Shown here in pieces: positions 1-6,682 of a stretch of DNA of 40,505 nucleotides. Every line of letters starts with the position of its first letter. Position 1 is the first letter of the stretch. The notes under the pieces were generated by a model. The model did not search any database. It was not told the origin of the DNA and worked only from the letters and a program-made list of their open reading frames with translations. Position numbers and translations under genes: made by a program. Origin of the DNA: Candidatus Omnitrophota bacterium (GTDB lineage: Bacteria; Omnitrophota; Gorgyraeia; Zapsychrales; Zapsychraceae); NCBI GenBank assembly GCA_015233115.1, contig JADFYJ010000008.1, forward strand, positions 1 through 40,505, in the 5' to 3' direction.

Positions 1-227
1 TGGTGAAGTTGCTTTTGCGGTTGGATAAAAAACTGCTGGGAGGTATAGATGATTCGAATGGAATTGTCGGTGGTTTTATGAGCGAGGTTGTTCAGATGCT
101 CATAGAATATGCACGGATTGATTCCGGGGTTATTAATAGTTTTAAACTGATTGGCGGCCGGCAGACTTGTTTTGAATGGCAAGAGCCTTTGATAAATATT
201 CTGGATGAAGCGGAAGTTTTGAGTTAG
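1..227 (+). CDS. C-terminal part of an unrecognised protein, cut by the window edge
   Basis: The frame is open from the first base and ends with TAG at 225-227. A GTG at position 3 could be a start, but no ribosome binding site can be seen, so the gene probably begins outside the window. The 74 visible residues are soluble and mixed in character and match no family I recognise. A short stretch encoding RIDSGVINSF (about 112-143) reappears as a decayed copy at 3197-3232. Repeat copies begin 4 bases after the stop, which suggests rearrangement at the 3' end. It is also possible that the whole frame is a gene remnant. Confidence 0.4.
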   Translation, partial: VKLLLRLDKKLLGGIDDSNGIVGGFMSEVVQMLIEYARIDSGVINSFKLIGGRQTCFEWQEPLINILDEAEVLS

Positions 228-230
228 GTA

Positions 231-263
231 CGTGTCCCCGGAAATCACGTGTCCCCGGAAATC
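231..263 (+). repeat. Two tandem half-copies of the GTGTCCCC repeat
   Basis: CGTGTCCCCGGAAATC occurs at 231-246 and again at 248-263. The same 16 bases recur at 2851-2866. The reverse-oriented form GGGGACACG recurs at 2211, 3121, 3172, 11358, 34868 and 35957. These are single arms of a palindromic interspersed repeat. Confidence 0.85.
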
Positions 264-313
264 AATAAATGTACTGGCACAAATCCGGCACATTATTTTT
301 AATGGTTTCATAG

Positions 314-1345
314 GTGTTTTTATTTCAACTTAGAAAGCAAGCAATGATTATTAGTTTAGGAATTCTTTTTATCGTTATTGGTTTTGGGATGATGCCTTTA
401 TTTCTGGTAGAGCTTGGCAGTTCTCTCGGACGATCTAATGGTGTGGTTGGTTTGATATTCGGTTTTTTTATTATTGTTACAGGAATTTTCTTGTTGTTAA
501 AAAAGAATTGGGCCCGCATATCTGCTCAAGTTATTCTCGCTCTTTTTGCTTTCCTGGGCGTTTCGATAACAGCTTTTTTATTTTTTCCGTCGCAATTCCA
601 TCATTCGACAAAGCCGATGACATTGGATCTGATTGTGTGCACGGTGATTTTTTCTTTACTTGAAATAGGGCTGCCTCTTTGGGGTATTATTGTTTTGCGG
701 CGGGATGACACCAAGAAATTTTTTTCATCTAAAGAACCGTTGTCAGCATCTAATATGCATGTGGCGATAGTATCTGACAAGACAGAAATAAACTTGGATT
801 TTTTAGAAAATGATCAAATAGGTAAGATGTGTCGGTCTTTATTTGTGTTTCAGGACGATGGAAAATTAGTATTTTCTCTTGGTCCGTTTCGCCGGGCTTA
901 TATTATTGATTCCACGGCTACAGCAGAGCGGCTTTATAAAAGGTATGCTCTTTATTATCATTGGTTTTTTGCGGTTACTTTGTTTGTTATTGTTTTGTTA
1001 GGCTCGAAAATTCTTGCTACTCCAAAGATATTTATAGGGTTTATGGGAGGGATGCTGTTATTTCAGAATGTACTTCTGATGATGGTTTTCTCTCTAGATT
1101 TGAGTCGTTTAGTTAAGGTTGAAAAGAAGAACCCGCTCGGTATGTGGTTAACCGGCATGAGACAGGGGCGCTCGCGGAAAGATATTTTAATTCGTTTGGG
1201 AGGTTCGATTGCTTGTGTTCTAGGTTCTGTATGGATGATGAAAACCATCACGGGTAGTGAGGTTATTGCGTGGTCGTCGATTATTATCTTTACGGTTGCA
1301 GCATTGGTTTGGTTGATAGTTCTGCTGACAGGAAAAAAAGAGTGA
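314..1345 (+). CDS. Multi-pass membrane protein of unknown function
   Basis: This is a 343-residue protein that I do not recognise. Hydrophobic segments lie at roughly residues 12-35, 45-62, 70-92 and 103-127. A hydrophilic block follows at about 130-215, then more membrane segments at about 217-240, 244-265, 296-314 and 318-338. The layout is two membrane halves around a soluble insert of about 85 residues. The start used is GTG at 314; ATG at 344 (MIISLGILF) is a plausible alternative because neither has a strong ribosome binding site. A second membrane protein follows 13 bases downstream, so the two are probably co-transcribed. Repeat copies flank the pair. Confidence 0.6.
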   Translation: MFLFQLRKQAMIISLGILFIVIGFGMMPLFLVELGSSLGRSNGVVGLIFGFFIIVTGIFLLLKKNWARISAQVILALFAFLGVSITAFLFFPSQFHHSTKPMTLDLIVCTVIFSLLEIGLPLWGIIVLRRDDTKKFFSSKEPLSASNMHVAIVSDKTEINLDFLENDQIGKMCRSLFVFQDDGKLVFSLGPFRRAYIIDSTATAERLYKRYALYYHWFFAVTLFVIVLLGSKILATPKIFIGFMGGMLLFQNVLLMMVFSLDLSRLVKVEKKNPLGMWLTGMRQGRSRKDILIRLGGSIACVLGSVWMMKTITGSEVIAWSSIIIFTVAALVWLIVLLTGKKE

Positions 1346-1358
1346 GGCTTCAAGGTAT

Positions 1359-2207
1359 ATGCACAATAGAGCACAAAGACATGATTTATTCTTGAACAAT
1401 ATCTTAAGAATTTTATTGGTATTAGTTATTTGTTTTTTGGTTTATATGGTTTATTTAACACTCACGACCGATGATGTTGCTTGTGTTTATGCAAAGCATG
1501 CGATTTTTTCGTTTTGTGGTAATAAAAATGATGCCCAGACAACATATGGGGGAATTATTTTCATATATGTGATTTTAATATTCTTCTTTGCCACGATTCT
1601 GGTTAGATCTTTTTTGAAACCATCTGAAGAAGAAAAACAGAAATGGGAAAAGGTGGATAAGCTGGCGGAATTTAGTGATGCGGGGAAAGGACTACCTAAT
1701 GCATACGCAGTTACATATGGTACACTCTTTTTTATTATTTCAATTATCGTGTGGGCTGCTTTTATGTTTTTTTCAAATTCTAGCAGTGATTTTGTTACGT
1801 CTAAAATCGGCATTGTTTTACTTTCTGCGATAGGCATTGCGTTTATAGCTTTTATCGTTCAATTAAAACCTTTTTCGGGCAAGCCCCAGGGATATTTCGA
1901 CAAGCAAACATTCATAAAATCAATTATTATATTAGCGGTAATTCTATTTATAAGTTTATCGATTATTCGGCAATTTCCGGAGACTACAGAGTATTTTCAG
2001 AAAGCAGGTTTTTTCCTGTTGTCGTTAATTTGTCCCTGGTTTATTAAAGTTAGTTTTAGGACAGGAAATTTGCCAACGAGATTTGGGGATATCAGTAGAA
2101 AGAATAATCCCGGGTTGTTTATTTTAGGTGTTGGTTTTTATGTCGTCATTTTTATTATTTTTCAGGTAATAATATTTTGTCCACAAATTGTTGTCATGCA
2201 TTCGTAA
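1359..2207 (+). CDS. Multi-pass membrane protein of unknown function
   Basis: This 282-residue protein has about seven hydrophobic segments (roughly residues 13-33, 63-86, 119-140, 151-170, 185-204, 211-228 and 250-276) and a charged loop around 87-110 (PSEEEKQKWEKVDK). I recognise no family motif. The ATG at 1359 has an AAGG six bases upstream. It follows the previous membrane protein by 13 bases and the two probably form an operon. The stop codon is immediately followed by a repeat copy (2207-2233), so the 3' end may have been altered by insertion. Confidence 0.6.
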   Translation: MHNRAQRHDLFLNNILRILLVLVICFLVYMVYLTLTTDDVACVYAKHAIFSFCGNKNDAQTTYGGIIFIYVILIFFFATILVRSFLKPSEEEKQKWEKVDKLAEFSDAGKGLPNAYAVTYGTLFFIISIIVWAAFMFFSNSSSDFVTSKIGIVLLSAIGIAFIAFIVQLKPFSGKPQGYFDKQTFIKSIIILAVILFISLSIIRQFPETTEYFQKAGFFLLSLICPWFIKVSFRTGNLPTRFGDISRKNNPGLFILGVGFYVVIFIIFQVIIFCPQIVVMHS

Positions 2208-2233
2208 ATTCGGGGGACACAATACTTAATTAA
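2207..2233 (+). repeat. Half-copy of the GGGGACAC repeat
   Basis: TTCGGGGGACACAATACTT follows the stop codon of the preceding gene, in the GGGGACAC orientation. It shares the ATTCGGGGGACAC core and the ACTTAATTA tail with the copies at 3117-3190. Confidence 0.8.
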
Positions 2234-2322
2234 CGGGATAAGGCTGATGTCCGCGGTATTTTATCTATTCTTTAAACTGGCTTCTGATGGTCAAGAATAT
2301 CTGATAGCTGGAGGAATTAATA

Positions 2323-2808
2323 ATGAAAAATATTTTAACTGGATTTTTATTATTTTTATTCTTTTGTGGTTGTGCGTCCGCGAAGGATCAGAAGACCCCT
2401 CGATTACTTAATGATTTCGAAAAAAAGTTTATTGCTACAGATTTTGAATTAAAAGGGAAGAAGTCGGAATTAAATTCAAAAATTATTGCATTATTGACTT
2501 TGCCCCCAGGGATCGCAATCGCAGATCAAGGCGAAAAGTTTAATGATAGCGATGTGGTAAATCCCGGGTTGCCAATGAACGGTATTTTATTTGCAGGGGA
2601 ATCCAAAGACATGGCATTTGTTTTTTATGCTCAAGGGGGGTTTGTTTATACTGAGCGATTGTTGATAGCAGAATTAAATAATACGGAAGTTGTGCGTAGT
2701 TGCGCTTATACTATTAATCGACGCGCTTGGTGCGGAAATGTTACTTTGGAAGAATTAAAGGCAGAATTCCCTTATGCTTCAACTACTATTGAAGGTTTAT
2801 GTAAATAG
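2323..2808 (+). CDS. Predicted lipoprotein of unknown function
   Basis: The 161-residue protein begins with a short hydrophobic signal and a lipobox-like FCGC around residues 14-17, so it is probably exported and lipidated. The mature part is mostly hydrophilic, with three further cysteines towards the C-terminus that could form a disulfide. The start is well supported: GGAGGA lies about nine bases before the ATG. I recognise no domain. It sits in the repeat-rich island next to two membrane proteins and another exported-protein fragment, suggesting an envelope role, which is inference from context. Confidence 0.65.
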   Translation: MKNILTGFLLFLFFCGCASAKDQKTPRLLNDFEKKFIATDFELKGKKSELNSKIIALLTLPPGIAIADQGEKFNDSDVVNPGLPMNGILFAGESKDMAFVFYAQGGFVYTERLLIAELNNTEVVRSCAYTINRRAWCGNVTLEELKAEFPYASTTIEGLCK

Positions 2809-2850
2809 TAGTTGTTTAGATGAGATAAATGAGTTTTAAATCCGGAAATA

Positions 2851-2866
2851 CGTGTCCCCGGAAATC
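2851..2866 (+). repeat. Half-copy of the GTGTCCCC repeat
   Basis: CGTGTCCCCGGAAATC is identical to the two copies at 231-263 and lies about 30 bases before the next start codon. Confidence 0.8.
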
Positions 2867-2894
2867 TAAACGTCCATTAAATTAGGAGTTAGTC

Positions 2895-3137
2895 ATGGCA
2901 TACTTAATTCAAAAATTTTGGCATAAAGGTATTTTTCTAGGTTTATTTTTAAGCTTATTTTTTGTTTTGTTTTTTTTATCGACAGCTCGTGCCGAATGGC
3001 TGCTGAACGGTAAACCAGTTTTGAATAGTACTTTTGCAAAGACAGATGGTGCATTTGGAGCAAAGCTTGAATTTACAGATAAGCCTAATGAGTTGTTTGC
3101 AGCATGGAATAAAAAAATTCGGGGGACACGTACTTAA
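2895..3137 (+). pseudogene. Exported protein truncated by a repeat insertion
   Basis: ATG at 2895 has a good ribosome binding site (TAGGAG). The product starts with a signal or anchor segment (about residues 11-33, ending TARA) and about 40 residues of a mature domain (LLNGKPVLNSTFAK). At codon 76 the frame enters the GGGGGACACG repeat, which supplies the last residues (IRGTRT) and the TAA stop. The mature part is far too short for a folded extracytoplasmic protein, so I read this as the 5' end of a longer gene whose remainder has been lost. The hydrophobic start and ribosome binding site remain intact, so a short peptide may still be made. Confidence 0.65.
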
Positions 3138-3190
3138 TTATTAAATTCGGGGGACAAATTCAAATTCGGGGGACACGTACTTAATTATTG
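3117..3190 (+). repeat. Three tandem copies of the GGGGACAC repeat
   Basis: Copies at 3117-3140, 3144-3160 (shortened) and 3163-3190 each carry ATTCGGGGGACA; the first and third continue into CGTACTTAATTATT. The first copy ends the preceding reading frame. Confidence 0.85.
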
Positions 3191-3196
3191 AAACCA

Positions 3197-3232
3197 ATGC
3201 GCATCGATTCTGCAGTTATTAATAGTTTTTAA
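3197..3232 (+). pseudogene. Short remnant related to the first gene of the window
   Basis: ATG at 3197 encodes MRIDSAVINSF and then a stop. This matches RIDSGVINSF in the gene at 1-227. The 15 bases GTTATTAATAGTTTT are identical at 129-143 and 3215-3229. It lies directly after the triple repeat. It is most likely a leftover from duplication or deletion and not a functional gene. Confidence 0.5.
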
Positions 3233-3277
3233 AATATATGCAATTCTAAAATAATGGTTTGTGAAAACTGACTTAAT

Positions 3278-3901
3278 TTATTTCAAGCCATACCGTGCAG
3301 GGTCTAGTCCTGAATTTCTCATTTCTTGGATCATTTGATTATGTTGTGCATCATGTTTGGCGCATTCTTCCTGTAATTTTTTGCTTTTCTCCAATAATTC
3401 ATCGGACTCCACTAATATCGGTAATCGTGCTCCCGGAGAAGATGTCTGTATTTGCTGAGGCGCCGTTTGTTCTTGCTGAGATGCCGGTTCTTCATGATCT
3501 TTTCTTCTTTGCTTATTTTTATGCTCATCAGGGGATTCAGAAGACGATTCAGAGGTTTCTTGGTGAATTACTATCTCTACCGGCGCAACGCTATAAGGTG
3601 CCAAGTAATGCACGCTAGTCACAACACCGTTTTGCACTTGTAATTGAAACTCATATTTAATTTCACTTGGATCCACGTAGAAATAATCTAACGTACTGTA
3701 AGTAGTGTTTACGTTGTTAGAATTTCCGAATTCTTGAACAATTTGTTGCGAAGTTCGCCCGACTAAATTCTCTTTATTTATTACGGCAGTGTAGATGTTA
3801 TTTTCGACCCTTGCCATTTCTTGACGCTCGGATTGCCATTGCCGAAACGTTGCGCAGCCGCTTATGAAAAAGCATAAAATAACTAATGTTGTTATCTTCA
3901 T
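3278..3901 (-). CDS. BamE/SmpA-like outer-membrane lipoprotein
   Basis: The 207-residue product starts with a signal peptide and the lipobox ISGC (Cys at residue 16). Residues about 45-105 contain LVGRTSQQIVQEFG followed by an aromatic-rich strand region and NGVVTSVHY. This is the pattern of the BamE/SmpA-type fold: a helix followed by three strands ending in an 'NGxV' turn. The second half is low complexity, rich in Gln, Glu and Ser, and probably disordered. Family members act at the outer membrane, often as assembly factors, but the long disordered tail is not typical of BamE itself. It has its own promoter region facing away from the operator at 3972. Confidence 0.6.
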   Translation of the reverse strand: MKITTLVILCFFISGCATFRQWQSERQEMARVENNIYTAVINKENLVGRTSQQIVQEFGNSNNVNTTYSTLDYFYVDPSEIKYEFQLQVQNGVVTSVHYLAPYSVAPVEIVIHQETSESSSESPDEHKNKQRRKDHEEPASQQEQTAPQQIQTSSPGARLPILVESDELLEKSKKLQEECAKHDAQHNQMIQEMRNSGLDPARYGLK

Positions 3902-3971
3902 TTGGTCTCCATTTCGTAGATGTTTTTATGTTTTTAAAAATTTAGACGTTTATCATCTTTTAAAAGTTCCA

Positions 3972-4001
3972 TTGACATACCATACAAAAGTATGGTATAA
4001 G
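3972..4001 (+). promoter_or_regulatory. Promoter with LexA-type palindromic operator
   Basis: A -35 box TTGACA (3972-3977) and a -10 box TATAAG (3996-4001) are 18 bases apart. The spacer is filled by a perfect palindrome: ATACCATAC (3977-3985), AAAA, GTATGGTAT (3990-3998). Nearly the same sequence lies just before lexA at 5994-6015. LexA-type repressors usually repress their own gene, so I infer this is the local SOS operator and that it controls the nuclease gene that follows. Confidence 0.7.
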
Positions 4002-4045
4002 GGGTAAGTGGCCGTGGTGTGCATTGAATTAGAAAAGGACATATA

Positions 4046-5137
4046 ATGAAAAATAAAATATTCAAAAAAGGTTCGGGTTTGTCCGTTAAGATTGTTCCCG
4101 GCAAGAATGAGTATGATTTTTTATTGGCAGAAATAGCCGGAATTATTACTCAGGGGCGCGTCGCAGCATTAAGGCAGATTGATACTACTCAGGTGATGAC
4201 ATATTGGCTTGTTGGCGGGCGGATAGTTGAGTTTTATCAAAACGGCAGGAACAGAGCGAAATATGGTGAGCAGATTTTAATCAAATTATCAGGCGATTTA
4301 CATGTCCGTTTTGGTAAAGGATATTCAGTTGATAATTTACAGAATATGCGGCGTTTATACATTGAATTCCCGAAGTTATTTAAGAAATACGAGACACTGT
4401 CTCGTAAATCTAAACAAGTGGTCAATGAGAAATACGAGACGATGTCCAGTATTTTATCATGGTCGCATTATTGTGAATTATTAAAAGAGGAAGACCTTAA
4501 CGCCCGTTCTTTTTATGAGATCGAAGCTATTGAAAACGGCTGGTCGATGCGTGAACTCAGGCGCCAGATGGACTCGTTGTTGTATGAGCGGCTTGCATTA
4601 AGCCGAGATAAGAAAAAGGTTAAAGCATTAGCGCATAAGGGACAGATTATTGAAAAGCCTGCGGATGCTATCAAAGATCCTTACATTTTGGAATTCCTGG
4701 GCCTCAAAGAAGAAACCGAATATACAGAAAGCCAGCTAGAGCAGGCCGTGATTGACAAGCTTCAGCATTTCCTGCTTGAAATGGGTAAAGGTTTCACATT
4801 TGTTTCTCGGCAAAAGCGCGTTACCATGATCAACCGGCATTATTTTATTGACCTTGTTTTGTATAACCGATTTCTTAAATGTTTCGTGCTGGTCGATTTT
4901 AAGCGCGGTGAACTGTCCCATGCTGATGCTGGCCAGATGAATTTTTATTTAAATTATTATCGTGAGAATGAGATGGTGAAAGATGAAAATCCGCCCATCG
5001 GGATTATTCTTTGTTCGAAAAAACACGCGGTATATGCCAAGTATGTTTTGGGAAATCTTAATAATAAAATATTTGCCTCAAAATATAAGTTAAGCTTGCC
5101 GACTGAGAAAGAATTAGATACGACACTAAGGAGTTAA
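4046..5137 (+). CDS. YhcG/DUF1016 family PDDEXK nuclease
   Basis: This is a 363-residue protein with the typical two-part DUF1016 layout. The N-terminal helical domain (about 20-170) contains YWLVGGRIVEF, FGKGYSVDNLQNMRRLY and LSWSHYCELL. The C-terminal PDDEXK nuclease domain (about 205-345) shows FIDLVLY with Asp269, then VDFKRGELSHADAGQMNFYL. The usual ExK is DxK here (Asp284, Lys286), a conservative change. Relatives are linked to DNA processing, defence islands and toxin-antitoxin loci. A ribosome binding site AAAGGA precedes ATG 4046. It lies behind a LexA-type operator and is followed six bases later by a truncated copy of lexA, so it is likely SOS-controlled (inference). Confidence 0.88.
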   Translation: MKNKIFKKGSGLSVKIVPGKNEYDFLLAEIAGIITQGRVAALRQIDTTQVMTYWLVGGRIVEFYQNGRNRAKYGEQILIKLSGDLHVRFGKGYSVDNLQNMRRLYIEFPKLFKKYETLSRKSKQVVNEKYETMSSILSWSHYCELLKEEDLNARSFYEIEAIENGWSMRELRRQMDSLLYERLALSRDKKKVKALAHKGQIIEKPADAIKDPYILEFLGLKEETEYTESQLEQAVIDKLQHFLLEMGKGFTFVSRQKRVTMINRHYFIDLVLYNRFLKCFVLVDFKRGELSHADAGQMNFYLNYYRENEMVKDENPPIGIILCSKKHAVYAKYVLGNLNNKIFASKYKLSLPTEKELDTTLRS

Positions 5138-5143
5138 GATTTT

Positions 5144-5233
5144 ATGAAAGAAAAAGCCAATCTTACCAAAAAACAATTCGAAGTTCTCAAATATATTTAT
5201 CACGCTATCCGAAAAGATAGTCGTTATTATTAA
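5144..5233 (+). pseudogene. Truncated duplicate of the lexA 5' end
   Basis: From ATG 5144 the first 68 bases match the start of lexA at 6025 with a single substitution, encoding MKEKANLTKKQFEVLKYIYH and a few more residues. The match then breaks down and the frame ends with TAA at 5231-5233, giving 29 residues. It lacks most of the DNA-binding domain and the whole peptidase domain, so it cannot be a functional repressor. It lies directly behind the nuclease gene and marks one boundary of a local duplication. Confidence 0.85.
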
Positions 5234-5252
5234 TGGGTGGCCGGGGTGGACA

Positions 5253-5281
5253 TTGACAACTATATCACTAAGTGATATATT
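5253..5281 (+). promoter_or_regulatory. Toxin-antitoxin promoter with perfect palindromic operator
   Basis: A -35 box TTGACA (5253-5258) and a -10 box TATATT (5276-5281) are separated by exactly 17 bases. A perfect palindrome, TATATCACT-A-AGTGATATA (5261-5279), covers the spacer and the start of the -10 box. This placement is expected for autorepression by the HTH antitoxin encoded two genes downstream. Confidence 0.75.
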
Positions 5282-5291
5282 TAAATCGAAC

Positions 5292-5666
5292 ATGAAATAC
5301 ATTAAAACTAAATATTTTCATAAGTGGGCTAAGAAAAATGAAATTACTGACTATGTTTTATTTGAAAGTATTAAAGAATTTCAAGAAGGTTTGTTTGAGG
5401 CACATTTAGGTCATAAATTATATAAAAAAAGAGTGGCTGCCAAAGGAAAAGGTAAAAGCGGGAGTACTCGTACAATTTTGTTTTATGAAAAAGATCAAAA
5501 AATTATATTTTGTTTTGGTTTTGCCAAAAATGTGGCTGACAATTTAGATAATGACGATAAATTATTATTGTACAGATTAGCAAAAGATTTTGAAAAGTTA
5601 AATTTAAATCAAATGGAACGCTTAATTAATACAGGATCTTTTATAGAAATAATTATGGAGAGATAA
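5292..5666 (+). CDS. RelE-family toxin (HigB/NadS-associated type)
   Basis: The 124-residue basic protein carries the signature of the RelE-like family often paired with NadS/HigA antitoxins: an N-terminal KTKYFHKWAKK, a central LYKKRVAAKGKGKSG-type motif, then TRTILFY and FCFGFAKNVADN. Such toxins are usually ribosome-dependent mRNA interferases. I chose ATG 5292 because the upstream TTG at 5253 lies in the -35 box. The antitoxin gene starts two bases after the stop. The pair sits between a broken and an intact lexA copy, so it arrived with, or was trapped by, that rearrangement. Confidence 0.82.
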   Translation: MKYIKTKYFHKWAKKNEITDYVLFESIKEFQEGLFEAHLGHKLYKKRVAAKGKGKSGSTRTILFYEKDQKIIFCFGFAKNVADNLDNDDKLLLYRLAKDFEKLNLNQMERLINTGSFIEIIMER

Positions 5667-5667
5667 G

Positions 5668-5973
5668 ATGAGAGAAGATATAAAAAATATGGTGTTGCAG
5701 ACATATCAAGATTTATACGATAACAAAGCCGTTGACGAAATAACTTTGCGTGAAGTTAAAACATTATGCCTGCCTAAAATCAAAGCTTATTCGTCAGCAA
5801 CCATCCGTCAAATGCGTCGAAGATTTAAGCTAAGTCAAGCCGCGCTGGCACGATTTTTAAATGTTAGCAATTCAACAGTCCAAAAATGGGAAATCGGTGA
5901 AAAACATCCTTCTGGTCCGGCTGAAAAATTACTTTACCTCCTGGATGAAAAAGGGATACAAGGGTTAATTTAA
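5668..5973 (+). CDS. XRE-family HTH antitoxin (HigA/NadS type)
   Basis: The 101-residue protein has a helix-turn-helix at about residues 48-90 (IRQMRRRFKLSQAALARFLN, then NSTVQKWEIGEKHPSG). It ends with LLYLLDEKGIQGLI, as in NadS/HigA-like antitoxins. It starts two bases after the toxin stop, so the genes are translationally coupled in toxin-first order, typical of the hig arrangement. It should neutralise the toxin and repress the promoter at 5253 through the palindrome there (known for the family, inferred here). Confidence 0.82.
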   Translation: MREDIKNMVLQTYQDLYDNKAVDEITLREVKTLCLPKIKAYSSATIRQMRRRFKLSQAALARFLNVSNSTVQKWEIGEKHPSGPAEKLLYLLDEKGIQGLI

Positions 5974-5993
5974 AAACGGGCGGAGATCAAGGG

Positions 5994-6015
5994 ATACAAT
6001 ACAAAAGTATGGGAT
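5994..6015 (+). promoter_or_regulatory. LexA-type operator in front of lexA
   Basis: ATACAATAC (5994-6002), AAAA, GTATGGGAT (6007-6015) repeats the operator at 3977-3998 with one change in the left arm and one in the right arm. It ends ten bases before the lexA start codon and overlaps a likely -10 element (GATAAG, 6013-6018). This position fits LexA autorepression. Confidence 0.7.
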
Positions 6016-6024
6016 AAGTTTTTC

Positions 6025-6624
6025 ATGAAAGAAAAAGCCAATCTTACCAAAAAACAATTCGAAGTTCTCAAGTATATTTATCACGCTATCCGTAAGGACA
6101 ATTTGCCTCCGACGATCAGGGAAATGGCTGATGAGTTTAGTTTATCTGTCGGGACTATTCAGGACCATTTAAAGGCGCTGGTGAAGAAGGGTTTCATTTC
6201 TATTACCAAGAACACTTCCCGCGGAATTAGTTTAATCCGGGAACAGCTTTTTAAAGTTCCGGTTTTAGGCCGGGTACAGGCGGGTATGCCGATATATGCG
6301 GTGGAAGATTTGATCGGGTATCTGGATTTGGACGAGATGATTTTTCCTGAGGAAGATGTTTTCGCTCTTAGGGTCAAAGGGGATAGCATGATCGGCGCCG
6401 GAATTTTGCCGGATGATTTTATTCTTATTAGAAAACAAGAATTTGCTTCACCCGAGAATATTGTGGTCGCAATGATCGGGGATGAGGTAACTGTCAAAAC
6501 ATTAAGAAAGCGTAATGGAGTATATTTTTTAGATCCTGCCAATAAGGCGTATCAGCCTATTGAGGTCAATGGCGATGTTTCGATCGTCGGCAAAGTTATT
6601 AAGGTTTTGCGGAATTATGGATAA
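6025..6624 (+). CDS. lexA: LexA repressor, SOS regulator
   Basis: This full-length 199-residue LexA has a winged-HTH domain (residues 1-71; LTKKQFEVLKYI, PPTIREMADEFSLSVGTIQDH). It also has the S24 autopeptidase domain with the scissile Ala86-Gly87 (GRVQAGMP), Ser121 (GDSM) and Lys158 (VTVK). RecA-stimulated self-cleavage after DNA damage would release SOS genes. Its own operator lies directly upstream, and a second copy of that operator controls the yhcG-like gene. The first 68 bases of the gene are duplicated at 5144. No strong ribosome binding site is visible in the short, operator-occupied leader. Confidence 0.95.
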   Translation: MKEKANLTKKQFEVLKYIYHAIRKDNLPPTIREMADEFSLSVGTIQDHLKALVKKGFISITKNTSRGISLIREQLFKVPVLGRVQAGMPIYAVEDLIGYLDLDEMIFPEEDVFALRVKGDSMIGAGILPDDFILIRKQEFASPENIVVAMIGDEVTVKTLRKRNGVYFLDPANKAYQPIEVNGDVSIVGKVIKVLRNYG

Positions 6625-6631
6625 TAAGGAC

Positions 6632-6655
6632 CATTTTGTTGACCTCAACAAAATG
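6632..6655 (+). promoter_or_regulatory. Perfect 11-bp inverted repeat between lexA and the next gene
   Basis: CATTTTGTTGA-CC-TCAACAAAATG is a perfect dyad just after the lexA stop. No run of T follows, so it is a poor intrinsic terminator. A TATAAT box lies at 6672-6677, six bases before the next ATG. The dyad may be an operator or an mRNA hairpin; the sequence alone does not decide. Confidence 0.45.
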
Positions 6656-6682
6656 ATACCGAAGCCTTGAGTATAATGTGAT

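Noticed and set aside
1..3250. Complete insertion sequence in the repeat-rich island
   Set aside because: No transposase gene or fragment could be recognised between the repeat copies.
3295..3618. Open frame opposite the BamE-like lipoprotein gene
   Set aside because: It is antisense to a gene with clear signal peptide and lipobox, has no ribosome binding site and resembles no family.
5253..5291. TTG start codon extending the RelE-type toxin by 13 residues
   Set aside because: The TTG is part of the -35 box TTGACA and the extension is encoded by the operator; ATG 5292 matches the family start.
6632..6655. Intrinsic terminator after lexA
   Set aside because: The dyad is perfect but A/T-rich and is not followed by a T run; operator or mRNA structure is equally possible.
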